Of a DNA stretch of 64,000 bases, positions 31,434 through 40,192 are shown in pieces (position 1 is the first letter of the stretch; every line of letters starts with the position of its first letter). The notes under the pieces are model-generated. The model had not been told where the DNA came from. It worked only from the letters and a program-made list of their open reading frames with translations, and did not search any database. A program made the position numbers and the translations under genes. Location of the stretch: contig JBBQHI010000006.1 in NCBI GenBank assembly GCA_038323835.1, forward strand, positions 47,314-111,313, in the 5' to 3' direction. Source of the stretch: JACVRW01 sp038323835. GTDB taxonomy: Bacteria; Actinomycetota; Thermoleophilia; Solirubrobacterales; Thermoleophilaceae.

Positions 31434-33968
31434 GTGCAGGGGCTGCCCGAGCTCTTCGACCTCCGGGTCAAGGTGCGGTCGCTCGCCTACCTGTTCGCGG
31501 CCGGCGCCCTGCTGGCCGGGATCACGCTCGTGCTGCCCCACTCCCGCGAGGTCGACGACACCGCGGTGCTCCTGCTGGCCTGCGCCGCACTCCTGGTGTC
31601 GATCCTGCTGCTCCTCCTGGGCGAGCAGGCCCGCGGCTGGCGCCTCCATGCCTTCCTTGCGGCGGGGACGCTGATGATCTCGCTGGTCAACCTGGCCGTC
31701 GGGGAGTCGCTGCTCTACCCGCTGCTCTACTCCTGGGCGGTCCTCTACGCCTTCTACTTCTTCCCGATGCGGGCCGCCCTCGCCCACCTCGCGTTCATCG
31801 GGGTGGCCTACGCCGTGGTGCTGGTGATCCAGGACGGTCCGCTGGTTCGCTGGCCGCTCGCGGTGGGCACCCCCGCGGTGGCCGGCCTCCTGATGTCGCG
31901 GCTGCTCGGCATCCTGCGCCTCCAGGCGGCAAATGCCGAGGAACGGGCCGGCGACCTGCGCCAGAGCGAGTCGCGCATGCGCCTGCTGCTCGACTCCGCC
32001 CCGGACGCCTTCCTGGCCATGGACGCCCGGACCGGGGCGGTCACCGCCTGGAACACGGCGGCCGAGCGCCTCTTCGGCTGGACCGCGGGCGAGGCGATCG
32101 GCGCTCCGCTGCGCGAGCTGATCTTCCCGGAGGAGGGGCGCGCGGCCCACGACGAGCGCCGCCGGAACCTGCTCGGCCAGGGCCAGGCGCCGATCGTCCT
32201 CCGGCTCGAGCTGGACCTGCGGCACAAGGACGGCACGGTCTTCCCAGCGGAGGAGACCCTTCACGGCCTGACGGTGGGGGACGACATCGTGATGTCGGCG
32301 TTCGTCCGCGACCTCACCGAGCGCCGGCGCCGCCAGCAGGAGCGCGAGGCGCTCCTGACCGAGCAGGCGGCACGCGCGGAGGCCGAGCGCGTGGCCGAGA
32401 TGGTCAGCGGCATGCAGCTCGTGGTGGACGCGGCGCTGGCCCACCGCACGACGCACGCCATCCTGCCCGATCTCGTGTCGCGCGTCAGGGGAGTGCTGGG
32501 GGCGGACGGGGCCTCGATCTACCTGGCCGAGGACGAGCGGCTCACCCTCCGTGCGGCGTCCGGCTCCTCCAACGGCCGCGAGAGCGAGGGGCTCGACTTC
32601 GGCGAGGGCTTCGCCGGGCGGGTGGCCGCGGCCCGGGAGCCGCTTCTGAGTCCGGTCGGCCAGCTGGCGGACCACGGCTCGCCTCCGGCGAATCCGGACG
32701 CCGACTCGCTGGTGGGCGTTCCGCTGCTGGCGGGCGACACGGTGACCGGAGTGCTGGTGGTGTTCGCCGACGCGCCGCGGCGGTTCACGGCGGACGACCT
32801 GGCCCTGCTCCGTCTGGCCGCCGACCGCGTGGCGCTCGGGATCGACCGCTCACGGGTGTACGAGCGCGAGCACCGCATCGCCGAGACGCTCCAGCGGAGC
32901 CTCCTGCCCGACCGCCTCCCGCGGCTTCCCGGGCTGACCGTGGCTGCCCGCTACCTCCCGGCCGCCGCCGAGGCCGAGGTGGGGGGCGACTGGTACGACG
33001 TGATCCCTCTCCCCGGCGGCCGCGTGGGACTGGTGATGGGAGACGTGGCCGGGAAGGGCCTCGCGGCGGCCTCGATGGTGGGCCGCCTCCGCAGCGCCCT
33101 GCGCGCCTACGCGCTGGAGGGGCACGACCCACCGACGGTGCTCGACCAGCTCAACCGCCTGCTCTGGACCGAGGCGGAGTCGACCGAGATGGCCACGCTC
33201 GTCTACGCCATCGTGGATCCCGCCGACGCGTCGATCCGCTGGGTCAACGCCGGGCACATGCCGCCGCTGCTGGTGGCGGAGGGGGAGGCTCCCCGGTTCC
33301 TGGGCGGTCCCCGCGCCGTGCCGCTGGGCGTGCTGCCCTTCCCGGGCTTCGAGGAGGTCTCGTCGGCGGTGCGCCCGGGCACGTCCGTGGTGCTCTACAC
33401 GGACGGTCTGATCGAGCGCGCCGGGGTGGTCATCGACGAGGGAATGTCGCTGCTCGCGCGCGCGGCCACCGATGTGGGCACCGACCCGGAGATTCTGTGC
33501 GAGCACCTCCTGGCGTCGCTCGTGCCCGAGGGCGGGGCGGCGGACGACGTGGCCCTGCTCGCCCTCCGCAACGAGCCGATGGCCGACCGCTTCGCCACCG
33601 AGTTCGAATCGGAGCCGGAGTCGCTGGCGGCCATGCGCGGCCTGCTACGCCGCTGGCTGCGCTACGCCGAGGCGGGCGAGGAGGAGACGGCGGAGATCGT
33701 GACCGCGTGCGGCGAGGCCGCCACCAACGCCGTGGAGCACTCCGGCGCCGGCGCGCCCTTCGAGGTGGCCGGGGCGCTGCGCGGCCGGCGCGTGAATCTC
33801 ACGGTGCGCGACCGGGGGGAATGGCGTTCGGCGCGGCGCGGGGATCAGGGGCGCGGGCTGTCGCTCATGCACGCGCTCATGGATACGGTGGAGGTCGCTC
33901 CCGGGCCCGACGGGACCAGGGTGCGGATGCAAAGAGAGCTGAGGGAGGGGGGGAGTCCCAGTGCCTGA
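31434..33968 (+). CDS. Membrane PAS-GAF-PP2C (SpoIIE) phosphatase with C-terminal HATPase kinase domain
   Basis: The ~844-residue receptor starts with a block of about five membrane segments (~15-155), then PAS (~177-300, LLLDSAPDAFLAMDARTGAVTAWN), GAF (~335-470), a SpoIIE/RsbU PP2C phosphatase (~500-690: GGDWYDVIPLPGGRVGLVMGDVAGKG, metal Asp), and an RsbW-like HATPase (~710-840: CGEAATNAVEHSG N-box, GRGLSLMHALMD). It would both dephosphorylate and phosphorylate a STAS protein, controlling a sigma factor. The start is ambiguous: GTG 31434, ATG 31371 or ATG 31335 in the same frame. The STAS partner gene overlaps its end. Confidence 0.9.
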   Translation: MQGLPELFDLRVKVRSLAYLFAAGALLAGITLVLPHSREVDDTAVLLLACAALLVSILLLLLGEQARGWRLHAFLAAGTLMISLVNLAVGESLLYPLLYSWAVLYAFYFFPMRAALAHLAFIGVAYAVVLVIQDGPLVRWPLAVGTPAVAGLLMSRLLGILRLQAANAEERAGDLRQSESRMRLLLDSAPDAFLAMDARTGAVTAWNTAAERLFGWTAGEAIGAPLRELIFPEEGRAAHDERRRNLLGQGQAPIVLRLELDLRHKDGTVFPAEETLHGLTVGDDIVMSAFVRDLTERRRRQQEREALLTEQAARAEAERVAEMVSGMQLVVDAALAHRTTHAILPDLVSRVRGVLGADGASIYLAEDERLTLRAASGSSNGRESEGLDFGEGFAGRVAAAREPLLSPVGQLADHGSPPANPDADSLVGVPLLAGDTVTGVLVVFADAPRRFTADDLALLRLAADRVALGIDRSRVYEREHRIAETLQRSLLPDRLPRLPGLTVAARYLPAAAEAEVGGDWYDVIPLPGGRVGLVMGDVAGKGLAAASMVGRLRSALRAYALEGHDPPTVLDQLNRLLWTEAESTEMATLVYAIVDPADASIRWVNAGHMPPLLVAEGEAPRFLGGPRAVPLGVLPFPGFEEVSSAVRPGTSVVLYTDGLIERAGVVIDEGMSLLARAATDVGTDPEILCEHLLASLVPEGGAADDVALLALRNEPMADRFATEFESEPESLAAMRGLLRRWLRYAEAGEEETAEIVTACGEAATNAVEHSGAGAPFEVAGALRGRRVNLTVRDRGEWRSARRGDQGRGLSLMHALMDTVEVAPGPDGTRVRMQRELREGGSPSA

Positions 33969-34317
33969 GCGTCTGGTGGAGCTGGACCTGGAGGAGCAGG
34001 GTGAGGTCGTGGTGGCCCGGGTCACCGGCGAGCTGGACATCGCGGAAGCGGGTCAGACCGGTGACGCCATCCTCGCGGGTGTGGGCCCGTCGGCCCTGGG
34101 GCTGGTGGTGGACTTCACGGGCCTCGGCTTCATCGACTCGAGCGGCATCGCGATGCTGTTCCGGCTGGTGCGCCAGCTCTCGGCCCGGCGGCAGGTGGTG
34201 CGGGTCGCGGTCCCGCCCGGCGGCGCGGTGGCACGGGTGCTCGAGATCGTGGAGTTCGAGCGGGCGGCCGGGGTGGACCCCGACGTGGCCACGGCGCTGG
34301 CGGCCGTGCGGAGCTAG
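33961..34317 (+). CDS. STAS-domain anti-sigma factor antagonist (RsbV/SpoIIAA-like)
   Basis: The 118-residue protein is a STAS domain: VARVTGELDIAEAG, then LVVDFTGLGFIDSSGIAML with the regulatory Ser at S60. Phosphorylation there blocks binding to the anti-sigma kinase. The GTG start lies 8 bases inside the phosphatase/kinase gene, so the two are translationally linked and are the likely partner pair. No sigma factor gene is in the window. The stop shares CTAG with the convergent thioesterase. Confidence 0.92.
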   Translation: MPERLVELDLEEQGEVVVARVTGELDIAEAGQTGDAILAGVGPSALGLVVDFTGLGFIDSSGIAMLFRLVRQLSARRQVVRVAVPPGGAVARVLEIVEFERAAGVDPDVATALAAVRS

Positions 34318-34715
34318 CCGCGCGCCTCGCGCGGGTCGACCCTGCGCCGCGGGAAGATCGTGTAGCTGCCGATCGCCGTGGCCAGCAGTCGCGAGTCGTC
34401 CGACTCCACCTCGCTCCGGAGAACGGCCAGACGGCGGTTTCGGCGGTCGAGGGTCGTCCGGCACACCACCTCGCCCTCGGTGGCCGTGGCGATGTAGTTG
34501 ATGGACATCGAGATCGTGGCGATGCCCTCGTCCTCGGTGGTCTCCTGCCACAGGGTCGAGCCCATGCAGTAGTCCACCATCGCGTAGGTGGCCACGCCGG
34601 AGAGCAGGCCGCCGGCGTTCACCAGGTCCGGGCGCACGGGCATGCGCACAACGTCGGCGCTCTCCCAGCGCAGTCCGAAGAACCCGCTGACGCCGTCGAT
34701 GCTCCCGGGTGACAC
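34314..34715 (-). CDS. PaaI-like hotdog-fold thioesterase
   Basis: The 133-residue protein has the hotdog pattern: PDLVNAGGLLSGVATYAMVDYCMG with the central helix and the family N-x-G-G-x-L-x-G motif, then ATISMSINYIATATEGEVVCR. These enzymes hydrolyse acyl-CoA thioesters, often aromatic ones. It is a single gene in its direction here. The stop shares the CTAG palindrome with the STAS gene. Confidence 0.85.
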   Translation of the reverse strand: MSPGSIDGVSGFFGLRWESADVVRMPVRPDLVNAGGLLSGVATYAMVDYCMGSTLWQETTEDEGIATISMSINYIATATEGEVVCRTTLDRRNRRLAVLRSEVESDDSRLLATAIGSYTIFPRRRVDPREARG

Positions 34716-34774
34716 GGGGGCGAAGATACCTGCACGTAATCCAATCGTTCCCCCTCGCGCGCATACTGGGTTGA

Positions 34775-36517
34775 ATGGTCCTCCTCGTCCTGTTCGCGCT
34801 CCTGGCCGGTGCCGCGACCGCGCTCACTCCCTGCGTGCTGCCCGTTCTCCCCGCGCTGCTGTCCGCCAGCGCCACCGGCGGGAGGCGCCGCCCGCTCGGG
34901 GTGATCCTCGGCCTGACCGTGACCTTCGTGGTCGCGATCGTGGGCATCGCCACGGTGATCGACGGGGTGGGGCTGGCCTCCGGGGTCACGCGCACGGTGG
35001 CCATCGCGTTCCTGCTGCTCTTCGGCCTGTCCTTGGTGTGGCCTCGGCTGGCGCTCGTGGTGGAGCGGCCCTTCACGCGGCTTGCGCGGTTCGGCCCCTC
35101 CACGTCGGGATCCGGCTTCTGGTCGGGCGTGGTCGTGGGCGCGGCGCTCGGCTTCCTGTACGCGCCCTGCGCCGGCCCGATCCTGGCCGCGGTGATCTCG
35201 GTGGCCGCCACCGGCGGCGCGTCCAGGGACGTGGTGGTGGTGGCGATCGGGTACGGCATCGGCTCAGCGGTCGTGCTGCTGGCCCTGGCCTACGGCGGGC
35301 GCCGGGTGATCGAGCGGATCCGCGGCGCCGGGCGCGGGCCCGGCCTCCAGCGGGCCCTGGGTGCCGTGATGATCCTCACCGCCGTGGTCATGGCCACGGA
35401 GCTGGACCTCCGGTTCCAGACCGTCCTGGCCAACGACGTGCCGTCGTTCATCGCGAACCCCACCCGGAGCCTCGAGCGGTCCTCCGCGGTGGAGGACCGG
35501 CTGGCCGACCTCCGTGGGAGGCCCAAGTTCGACGTCCGTGACCACACGCAGCTGGCCGCCGCCGGATCGCGGCGCTACCCGGTGCTGGGAGTGGCGCCCG
35601 CGTTCGCGGGGACGGGGCCGTGGCTGAACACCCCCGGCGGCCGGCCGCTGAAGCTCTCGTCGCTGCGGGGACGGGTGGTGCTGATCGACTTCTGGACCTA
35701 CACCTGCATCAACTGCCTGCGCACGCTGCCGCACGTAAGCGCCTGGTATGACCGCTATGAGAAGGACGGGCTCACGGTGGTGGGTGTGCACACCCCGGAG
35801 TTCCCGTTCGAGAAGGACACGGGCAACGTGACGCGGGCGATCGCCCGAAACCACCTGAAGTATCCGGTGCTCCAGGACAACGACTACGACACCTGGACCT
35901 CCTGGGGCAACCAGTACTGGCCGGCCAAGTACCTGATCGACGGGCTCGGCCGGGTTCGCTACACCCACTTCGGCGAGGGCGACTACGACAAGACGGAGAA
36001 GGCCATCCGCACGCTGCTGCGCGAGACCGGTCGCTCGTCGCTCGGCGGCTACACGCGGGCACGGGGCGAGGTGGCCTCGGTGGGCACCTCCACGCCAGAG
36101 ACGTACCTCGGCTATTCCCGGGCCCAGGGTTTCCTGCCGAGCGCGCCCAGCCCCGGCGTCCACCGCTACGACGCCCCCGGCTCGCTGCCCCCGAACGGCT
36201 TCGCGCTCGGCGGCACCTGGAAGGAGACGCCGGAGTCGGCCACCGCCGTGGACGGCGCGACCCTGGACGTCCACTTCAACGCCCGCCGGGTGTTCCTGGT
36301 GATGAGCTCTCGGGGGGGCCGCCCGCGCGTGGGCCGCGTCCTCCTCGACGGGCGCCCGCTGAGAACAGCCGAGTCGGGCGAGGACGTGCGCGGCGGCGTG
36401 CTCCGCGTGACCGGCCAGCGGCTCTACCGGCTCGTGTCGCTGCCCCGCGTGGAGGACCGCACGCTGCGCATCGAGCTGCCGCCCGGAGTGACGGGCTACG
36501 CGTTCACCTTCGGGTAG
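34775..36517 (+). CDS. DipZ-like CcdA-thioredoxin fusion protein
   Basis: The 580-residue protein begins with a CcdA-like membrane domain (residues ~1-230), with redox Cys in ALTPCVLPVLPALLS and LYAPCAGPILAAV. An extracytoplasmic thioredoxin/redoxin domain follows with CINC near residues 310-313 (FWTYTCINCLRTLP). A C-terminal β-rich module (~430-580) resembles the carbohydrate-binding-like end of mycobacterial DipZ. It carries electrons across the membrane to reduce exported thiols or support cytochrome c maturation. The order of domains is as in mycobacterial DipZ. Confidence 0.9.
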   Translation: MVLLVLFALLAGAATALTPCVLPVLPALLSASATGGRRRPLGVILGLTVTFVVAIVGIATVIDGVGLASGVTRTVAIAFLLLFGLSLVWPRLALVVERPFTRLARFGPSTSGSGFWSGVVVGAALGFLYAPCAGPILAAVISVAATGGASRDVVVVAIGYGIGSAVVLLALAYGGRRVIERIRGAGRGPGLQRALGAVMILTAVVMATELDLRFQTVLANDVPSFIANPTRSLERSSAVEDRLADLRGRPKFDVRDHTQLAAAGSRRYPVLGVAPAFAGTGPWLNTPGGRPLKLSSLRGRVVLIDFWTYTCINCLRTLPHVSAWYDRYEKDGLTVVGVHTPEFPFEKDTGNVTRAIARNHLKYPVLQDNDYDTWTSWGNQYWPAKYLIDGLGRVRYTHFGEGDYDKTEKAIRTLLRETGRSSLGGYTRARGEVASVGTSTPETYLGYSRAQGFLPSAPSPGVHRYDAPGSLPPNGFALGGTWKETPESATAVDGATLDVHFNARRVFLVMSSRGGRPRVGRVLLDGRPLRTAESGEDVRGGVLRVTGQRLYRLVSLPRVEDRTLRIELPPGVTGYAFTFG

Positions 36518-36526
36518 CCTGGCCAC

Positions 36527-37879
36527 GTGGCCAAGGTCTGCGTCATCGGCGCCGGCTCCTCCGGCATCGCGTCCTGTCAGGTGCTCCAGGCGCGCGGGGT
36601 CGAGTTCGACTGCTTCGAGAAGGGCAGCGGCGTGGGCGGCAACTGGCGCTACGAGAACGACAACGGGATGTCGTCCGCCTACGCGTCGCTCTTCATCAAC
36701 ACCTCGCGCCGGATGATGGCCTACGCGAGTTACCCGATGCCGGACTCGTATCCGGACTACCCTCATCACACGCAGATCGCCGCGTACTTCGACGACTACG
36801 TCGATCACTTCGGCTTCCGCGACCGCATCCGCTTCAACACCTCGGTCGAGCGCGTCGAGCCCGATGCCGGGCGTTGGAGCGTCACCCTCGGCGACGGCAC
36901 CCGGACGTCGTACGACGCTGTGCTGGTGGCCAACGGCCACCACTGGAACCCGAGGTACCCCGAGCCGCCCTTCCCCGGGCAGGAGAGCTTCACCGGCGAG
37001 GCAATCCACGCCCACCACTACCGCGAGCCCGACGAGCGCTTCCGTGACCGCAACGTGCTCGTGCTCGGCATCGGCAACTCGGCCACCGACATCGCGGTGG
37101 AGACGTCCCGGCACTCGCGCATCACCTACCTGGCCATGCGCCGCGGCGCCCACGTGCTGCCCAAGTACATCGGCGGCGTGCCCACCGACGAGCTCGGGTC
37201 GGACCTCATGAGCCGGCTGCCGCGGGCGATCTCCTCGCGGCTGCTCGCGCGGAGGCTGAAGTCGATCCAGGGTGACATGGAGGACTACGGCCTGCCGAAG
37301 CCGGACCACCACCTCGGCGAGGCCCACCCCACGGTGTCGTCCGAGCTCCTGCCCCGGATCGGCCACGGGCGCATCGCGGTCAGGCCGAACATCGCCCGCA
37401 TCGACGGCGGCACCGTCCACTTCACCGACGGCACGAGTGCGGAGGTGGACACGATCGTCTGGTGCACGGGGTACTCGATCACCTTCCCCTTCCTGCCCGG
37501 CGAGGTGATCGAGCCGCGCGAGAACCACGTGCCTCTCTACCGCCGGGTGGTGCCCCCGGACCGCCCGGGTCTGTACTTCATCGGCCTGGTGCAGCCGCTG
37601 GGGGCGATCATGCCGGTCGCGGAGCTCCAGTCCGAGTGGGTGGCGGACCTCCTGGAGCGGCACGCCGTGCTGCCGGGGGAGGCGGAGATGAGAGCGGAGA
37701 TCGCACGCGAGGAGCAGGAGATGCGCGAGCGCTACGTGACCTCTGCGCGTCACACGATCCAGGTGGATTTCCATCCCTACATGCGCCTGCTGCGGGCCGA
37801 GCGGAAGCGCGCGCGAGCCGACGGCGGCACCTCTCGCCGGGGCCTGCGCGGGCTGAAGCTGCCCACACCGGCGCGATAG
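36527..37879 (+). CDS. Flavin-containing monooxygenase
   Basis: The 450-residue enzyme has the FAD Rossmann motif CVIGAGSSGIASCQVL at the start, the loop GSGVGGNWRY, the FMO-type FPGQESFTGEAIHAHHYREP segment, a second nucleotide motif VLGIGNSATDIAVE for NADPH, and WCTGYSITFPFLP near the end. It oxygenates a soft nucleophile or acts as a Baeyer-Villiger enzyme. The gene starts 9 bases behind dipZ and the aldehyde dehydrogenase follows soon after. A joint role in oxidising an organic substrate is likely. Confidence 0.92.
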   Translation: MAKVCVIGAGSSGIASCQVLQARGVEFDCFEKGSGVGGNWRYENDNGMSSAYASLFINTSRRMMAYASYPMPDSYPDYPHHTQIAAYFDDYVDHFGFRDRIRFNTSVERVEPDAGRWSVTLGDGTRTSYDAVLVANGHHWNPRYPEPPFPGQESFTGEAIHAHHYREPDERFRDRNVLVLGIGNSATDIAVETSRHSRITYLAMRRGAHVLPKYIGGVPTDELGSDLMSRLPRAISSRLLARRLKSIQGDMEDYGLPKPDHHLGEAHPTVSSELLPRIGHGRIAVRPNIARIDGGTVHFTDGTSAEVDTIVWCTGYSITFPFLPGEVIEPRENHVPLYRRVVPPDRPGLYFIGLVQPLGAIMPVAELQSEWVADLLERHAVLPGEAEMRAEIAREEQEMRERYVTSARHTIQVDFHPYMRLLRAERKRARADGGTSRRGLRGLKLPTPAR

Positions 37880-37915
37880 CCCATACTTGTGAGCGGACCG
37901 AACCGAGGAGGAGCC

Positions 37916-39463
37916 GTGTCGGACACGACTGTCGAGGGACTCGCCGCCGAGCAGCGGACCAACGGACACAGCAGGACGATCGAGGTGCGGAACCCCGCCA
38001 CCGGGGAGGTCATCGCATCTGTTCCCGCGCTCGAGCCCGCCGACGTGCCCGCCGTGGTGGCCCGCGCCCGCGCCGCGCAGCCGGGATGGGAGGCGCTGGG
38101 CTTCGACGGCCGCGCACGCATCCTAAGGCGCGCCCAAAAGTGGGTCATCGACAATGCGGACCGCATCGCGCGCACGATCGTGGCCGAGAACGGCAAGGCC
38201 TACGAGGACGCCCAGCTCGCCGAGGTGAGCTACGCGGCGAGCTCGTTCGGCTTCTGGGCGAAGAACGCCCCCAAGTACCTGGCCGACGAGCGGATCCGCT
38301 CGAGTTCCCCCTTCGTGATGGGCCGCAAGCTCGTGGTCCGCTACGAGCCCGTGGGCGTGGCCGGAGTCATCGGCCCCTGGAACTACCCGCTCACCAACTC
38401 GTTCGGCGACTGCATCCCGGCGCTGGCCGCCGGCAACTCGGCGGTGCTGAAGCCCGCCAGCCTCACGCCGCTCACCTCGCTGCTGATGGCCGAGGCCCTG
38501 CGCGAGTGCGGCCTGCCCGAGGACGTGTTCATCGTGGCCCCGGGTGGCGGCTCCGTGGGCGAGGCGCTGATCGACGAGGTGGACTTCGTGATGTTCACGG
38601 GCTCCACCGAGGTTGGCAAGAAGGTCATGGCCCGCGCGGCCCAGACGCTCACCCCTGTCGGCCTCGAACTGGGCGGCAAGGACCCGATGATCGTGCTCGC
38701 CGACGCGAACCTCGAGCGCGCCGCCAACGCCGCGGTGCACTACTCGATGCAGAACGGCGGCCAGACCTGCATCTCGGTCGAGCGGGTCTACGTCGAGGAC
38801 CCGGTGTACGACCAGTTCGTCTCCAAGGTGGAGGAGAAGCTGGGCGCGCTGCGCCAGGGCGCCCCCGGAGGCCCGGGCTCGGTGGACATCGGCGCCGTGA
38901 CCTCGCCCCCACAGATGGACCTGATCGACTCGCACGTGCGCGACGCCGTGGCCAAGGGCGCCCGCGCCACCGTGGGCGGCCACAAGGGGAGCGGCCCGGG
39001 CGACTTCTACGAGCCCACCCTGCTGCTCGACGTGGACCACACCATGGAGTGCATGACCGAGGAGACCTTCGGCCCGACGCTTCCGGTGATGAAGGTGGCG
39101 GACGCGGACGAGGCGGTGCGCCTGGCGAACGACTCGCCCTACGGGCTCCAGGCCTCCGTGTGGACCAAGGACATCGCCAAGGGCGAGCGCCTGGCCCGGC
39201 GGATCGAGGCGGGCGTGTGCTGCGTGAACGACGCGCAGATCAACCACGTGGCGCTCGAGCTGCCGATGGGCGGCTGGAAGGAATCCGGGCTCGGCACTCG
39301 CCACGGGGCCGACGGCATCCGCAAGTACACCCGCAAGCAGTCGATCCTGGTCACCCGGTTCGCCCCGAAGCGGGACCTTCACATGCTGCCGTACAAGGCC
39401 GGCACAACGAAGCTGATCGGGCGGATGCTGAAGCTGGTCTACGGCCGCGGAAAAAGGGATTAA
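37916..39463 (+). CDS. Aldehyde dehydrogenase
   Basis: The 515-residue NAD(P)-dependent enzyme converts an aldehyde to the acid. Motifs: VAGVIGPWNYPLTNSFGDCI, PVGLELGGKDPMIV (general-base Glu near 250) and NGGQTCISVERVYV (catalytic Cys near 285). The GTG at 37916 is preferred because GAGGAGGAG lies just before it; an upstream GTG at 37889 in frame adds nine residues. It likely oxidises the product of the monooxygenase upstream, or an alcohol dehydrogenase product. Confidence 0.95.
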   Translation: MSDTTVEGLAAEQRTNGHSRTIEVRNPATGEVIASVPALEPADVPAVVARARAAQPGWEALGFDGRARILRRAQKWVIDNADRIARTIVAENGKAYEDAQLAEVSYAASSFGFWAKNAPKYLADERIRSSSPFVMGRKLVVRYEPVGVAGVIGPWNYPLTNSFGDCIPALAAGNSAVLKPASLTPLTSLLMAEALRECGLPEDVFIVAPGGGSVGEALIDEVDFVMFTGSTEVGKKVMARAAQTLTPVGLELGGKDPMIVLADANLERAANAAVHYSMQNGGQTCISVERVYVEDPVYDQFVSKVEEKLGALRQGAPGGPGSVDIGAVTSPPQMDLIDSHVRDAVAKGARATVGGHKGSGPGDFYEPTLLLDVDHTMECMTEETFGPTLPVMKVADADEAVRLANDSPYGLQASVWTKDIAKGERLARRIEAGVCCVNDAQINHVALELPMGGWKESGLGTRHGADGIRKYTRKQSILVTRFAPKRDLHMLPYKAGTTKLIGRMLKLVYGRGKRD

Positions 39464-39500
39464 GTAGCTCGCCCGATCGACGATCGGGCTACGCTCCTCG
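39464..39500 (-). repeat. Dispersed hairpin repeat, copy E
   Basis: This single copy is in reverse orientation with the core stem GCCCGATC / GATCGGGC. The outer flank has GTAG before and CTAC behind the core, where other copies have GCG and CGC, so the outer pairing is kept while its sequence differs. It lies right behind the aldehyde dehydrogenase stop. Confidence 0.8.
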
Positions 39501-39562
39501 CTTGATGTAGCCGAAGCACGCGGGTCGGCCGCGTGCGCCGGACGCTAACCTCGCGCGGGCCG

Positions 39563-39796
39563 ATGCCCGACCTCTCGCCCAGCAACCGGATCGCGGTGGT
39601 CGTGGACCGCGCGCTCTGCATCGGGTCCGGCGACTGCGTGGACAGCGCACCCGACGTGTTCCAGCTCGACGACGAGGACAAGGCCGTGGTGGTGGACCCC
39701 GACGGGGCCCCGCTGGACGACGTGATCCAGGCGGCGGCCAACTGCCCGGTCACCGCGATCACCGTCACCGGCGAGTCGGGCGACCTCTACCCCTAG
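39563..39796 (+). CDS. Small ferredoxin ([3Fe-4S] type)
   Basis: The 77-residue protein has C19, C25 and C61 in ALCIGSGDCVDSAPDVF and AANCPVTAI. The second cluster position is Ser where 4Fe ferredoxins have Cys, which fits the [3Fe-4S] ferredoxins that feed cytochrome P450s. No P450 is in the window. The start at 39563 fits the family size; an in-frame GTG at 39533 would add ten residues. The stop shares CTAG with the convergent repeat protein. Confidence 0.88.
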   Translation: MPDLSPSNRIAVVVDRALCIGSGDCVDSAPDVFQLDDEDKAVVVDPDGAPLDDVIQAAANCPVTAITVTGESGDLYP

Positions 39797-40173
39797 CGCC
39801 GGCGGACGAGCAGCAGCGCGGCGAAGGCGAGCAGGCCCACGGCCAGCAGGCCCGAGGCCGAGCCGCCACGGGCCTTCCCGCCTCCCACCCCGGGCACGGG
39901 CATGGGGAACGCCTCGGCGGCCAGGATGTCGTGGGGCCGGTCGTATCCGCTCGGGTCCCTGGGCCAGCGGTTGTCCCGCATGCCGATGCCGAACTCCTCT
40001 GCGGCCAGGATGTCGTGCGGCGGCTCGATCCCGTTCGGAGCCGCGGGCCAGCGGCTGTCCCGCGTCCCGATGCCGAATTCCTCGGCGGCGAGGATGTCGT
40101 GCGGCTCGGGGATCCCGAGCGGGTCCGGGGGCACGTAGCCGTCGCGGGGTGATTCAGGTTCGCGTTCTGACAC
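39793..40173 (-). CDS. Tail-anchored protein with 28-residue PHDILAAEEFG repeats
   Basis: The 126-residue protein (GTG 40173) consists of an acidic start (SEREPESPRDGYVPPDPLG), three copies of a 28-residue unit carrying PHDILAAEEFGIG and RWP (the last copy degraded to PHDILAAEAFPMPVPG), a Gly-rich linker, and one C-terminal membrane segment (SASGLLAVGLLAFAALLLVRRR). The repeats are also visible in DNA with an 84-base period (about 39921, 40005 and 40089). I do not recognise the motif. The repeats face the cytoplasm if the Arg-rich end stays inside, or the outside if the segment is inverted. Confidence 0.75.
   Translation of the reverse strand: MSEREPESPRDGYVPPDPLGIPEPHDILAAEEFGIGTRDSRWPAAPNGIEPPHDILAAEEFGIGMRDNRWPRDPSGYDRPHDILAAEAFPMPVPGVGGGKARGGSASGLLAVGLLAFAALLLVRRR
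39921..40140 (-). repeat. 84-bp tandem coding repeats
   Basis: Three units with starts near 39921, 40005 and 40089 share blocks such as AGGATGTCGTG, with 70-90 % identity between the first two by eye. They encode the repeated unit of the tail-anchored protein. The reading frame is preserved in each copy. Confidence 0.75.
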
Positions 40174-40192
40174 GTCCCTATGGTTCCAGATC

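Noticed and set aside
35264..37969. A 900-codon open frame on the minus strand opposite DipZ and the flavin monooxygenase
   Set aside because: It is rich in Arg, His, Val and Gly from reading third-position GC in antisense, has no domain, and lies opposite two clear enzymes.
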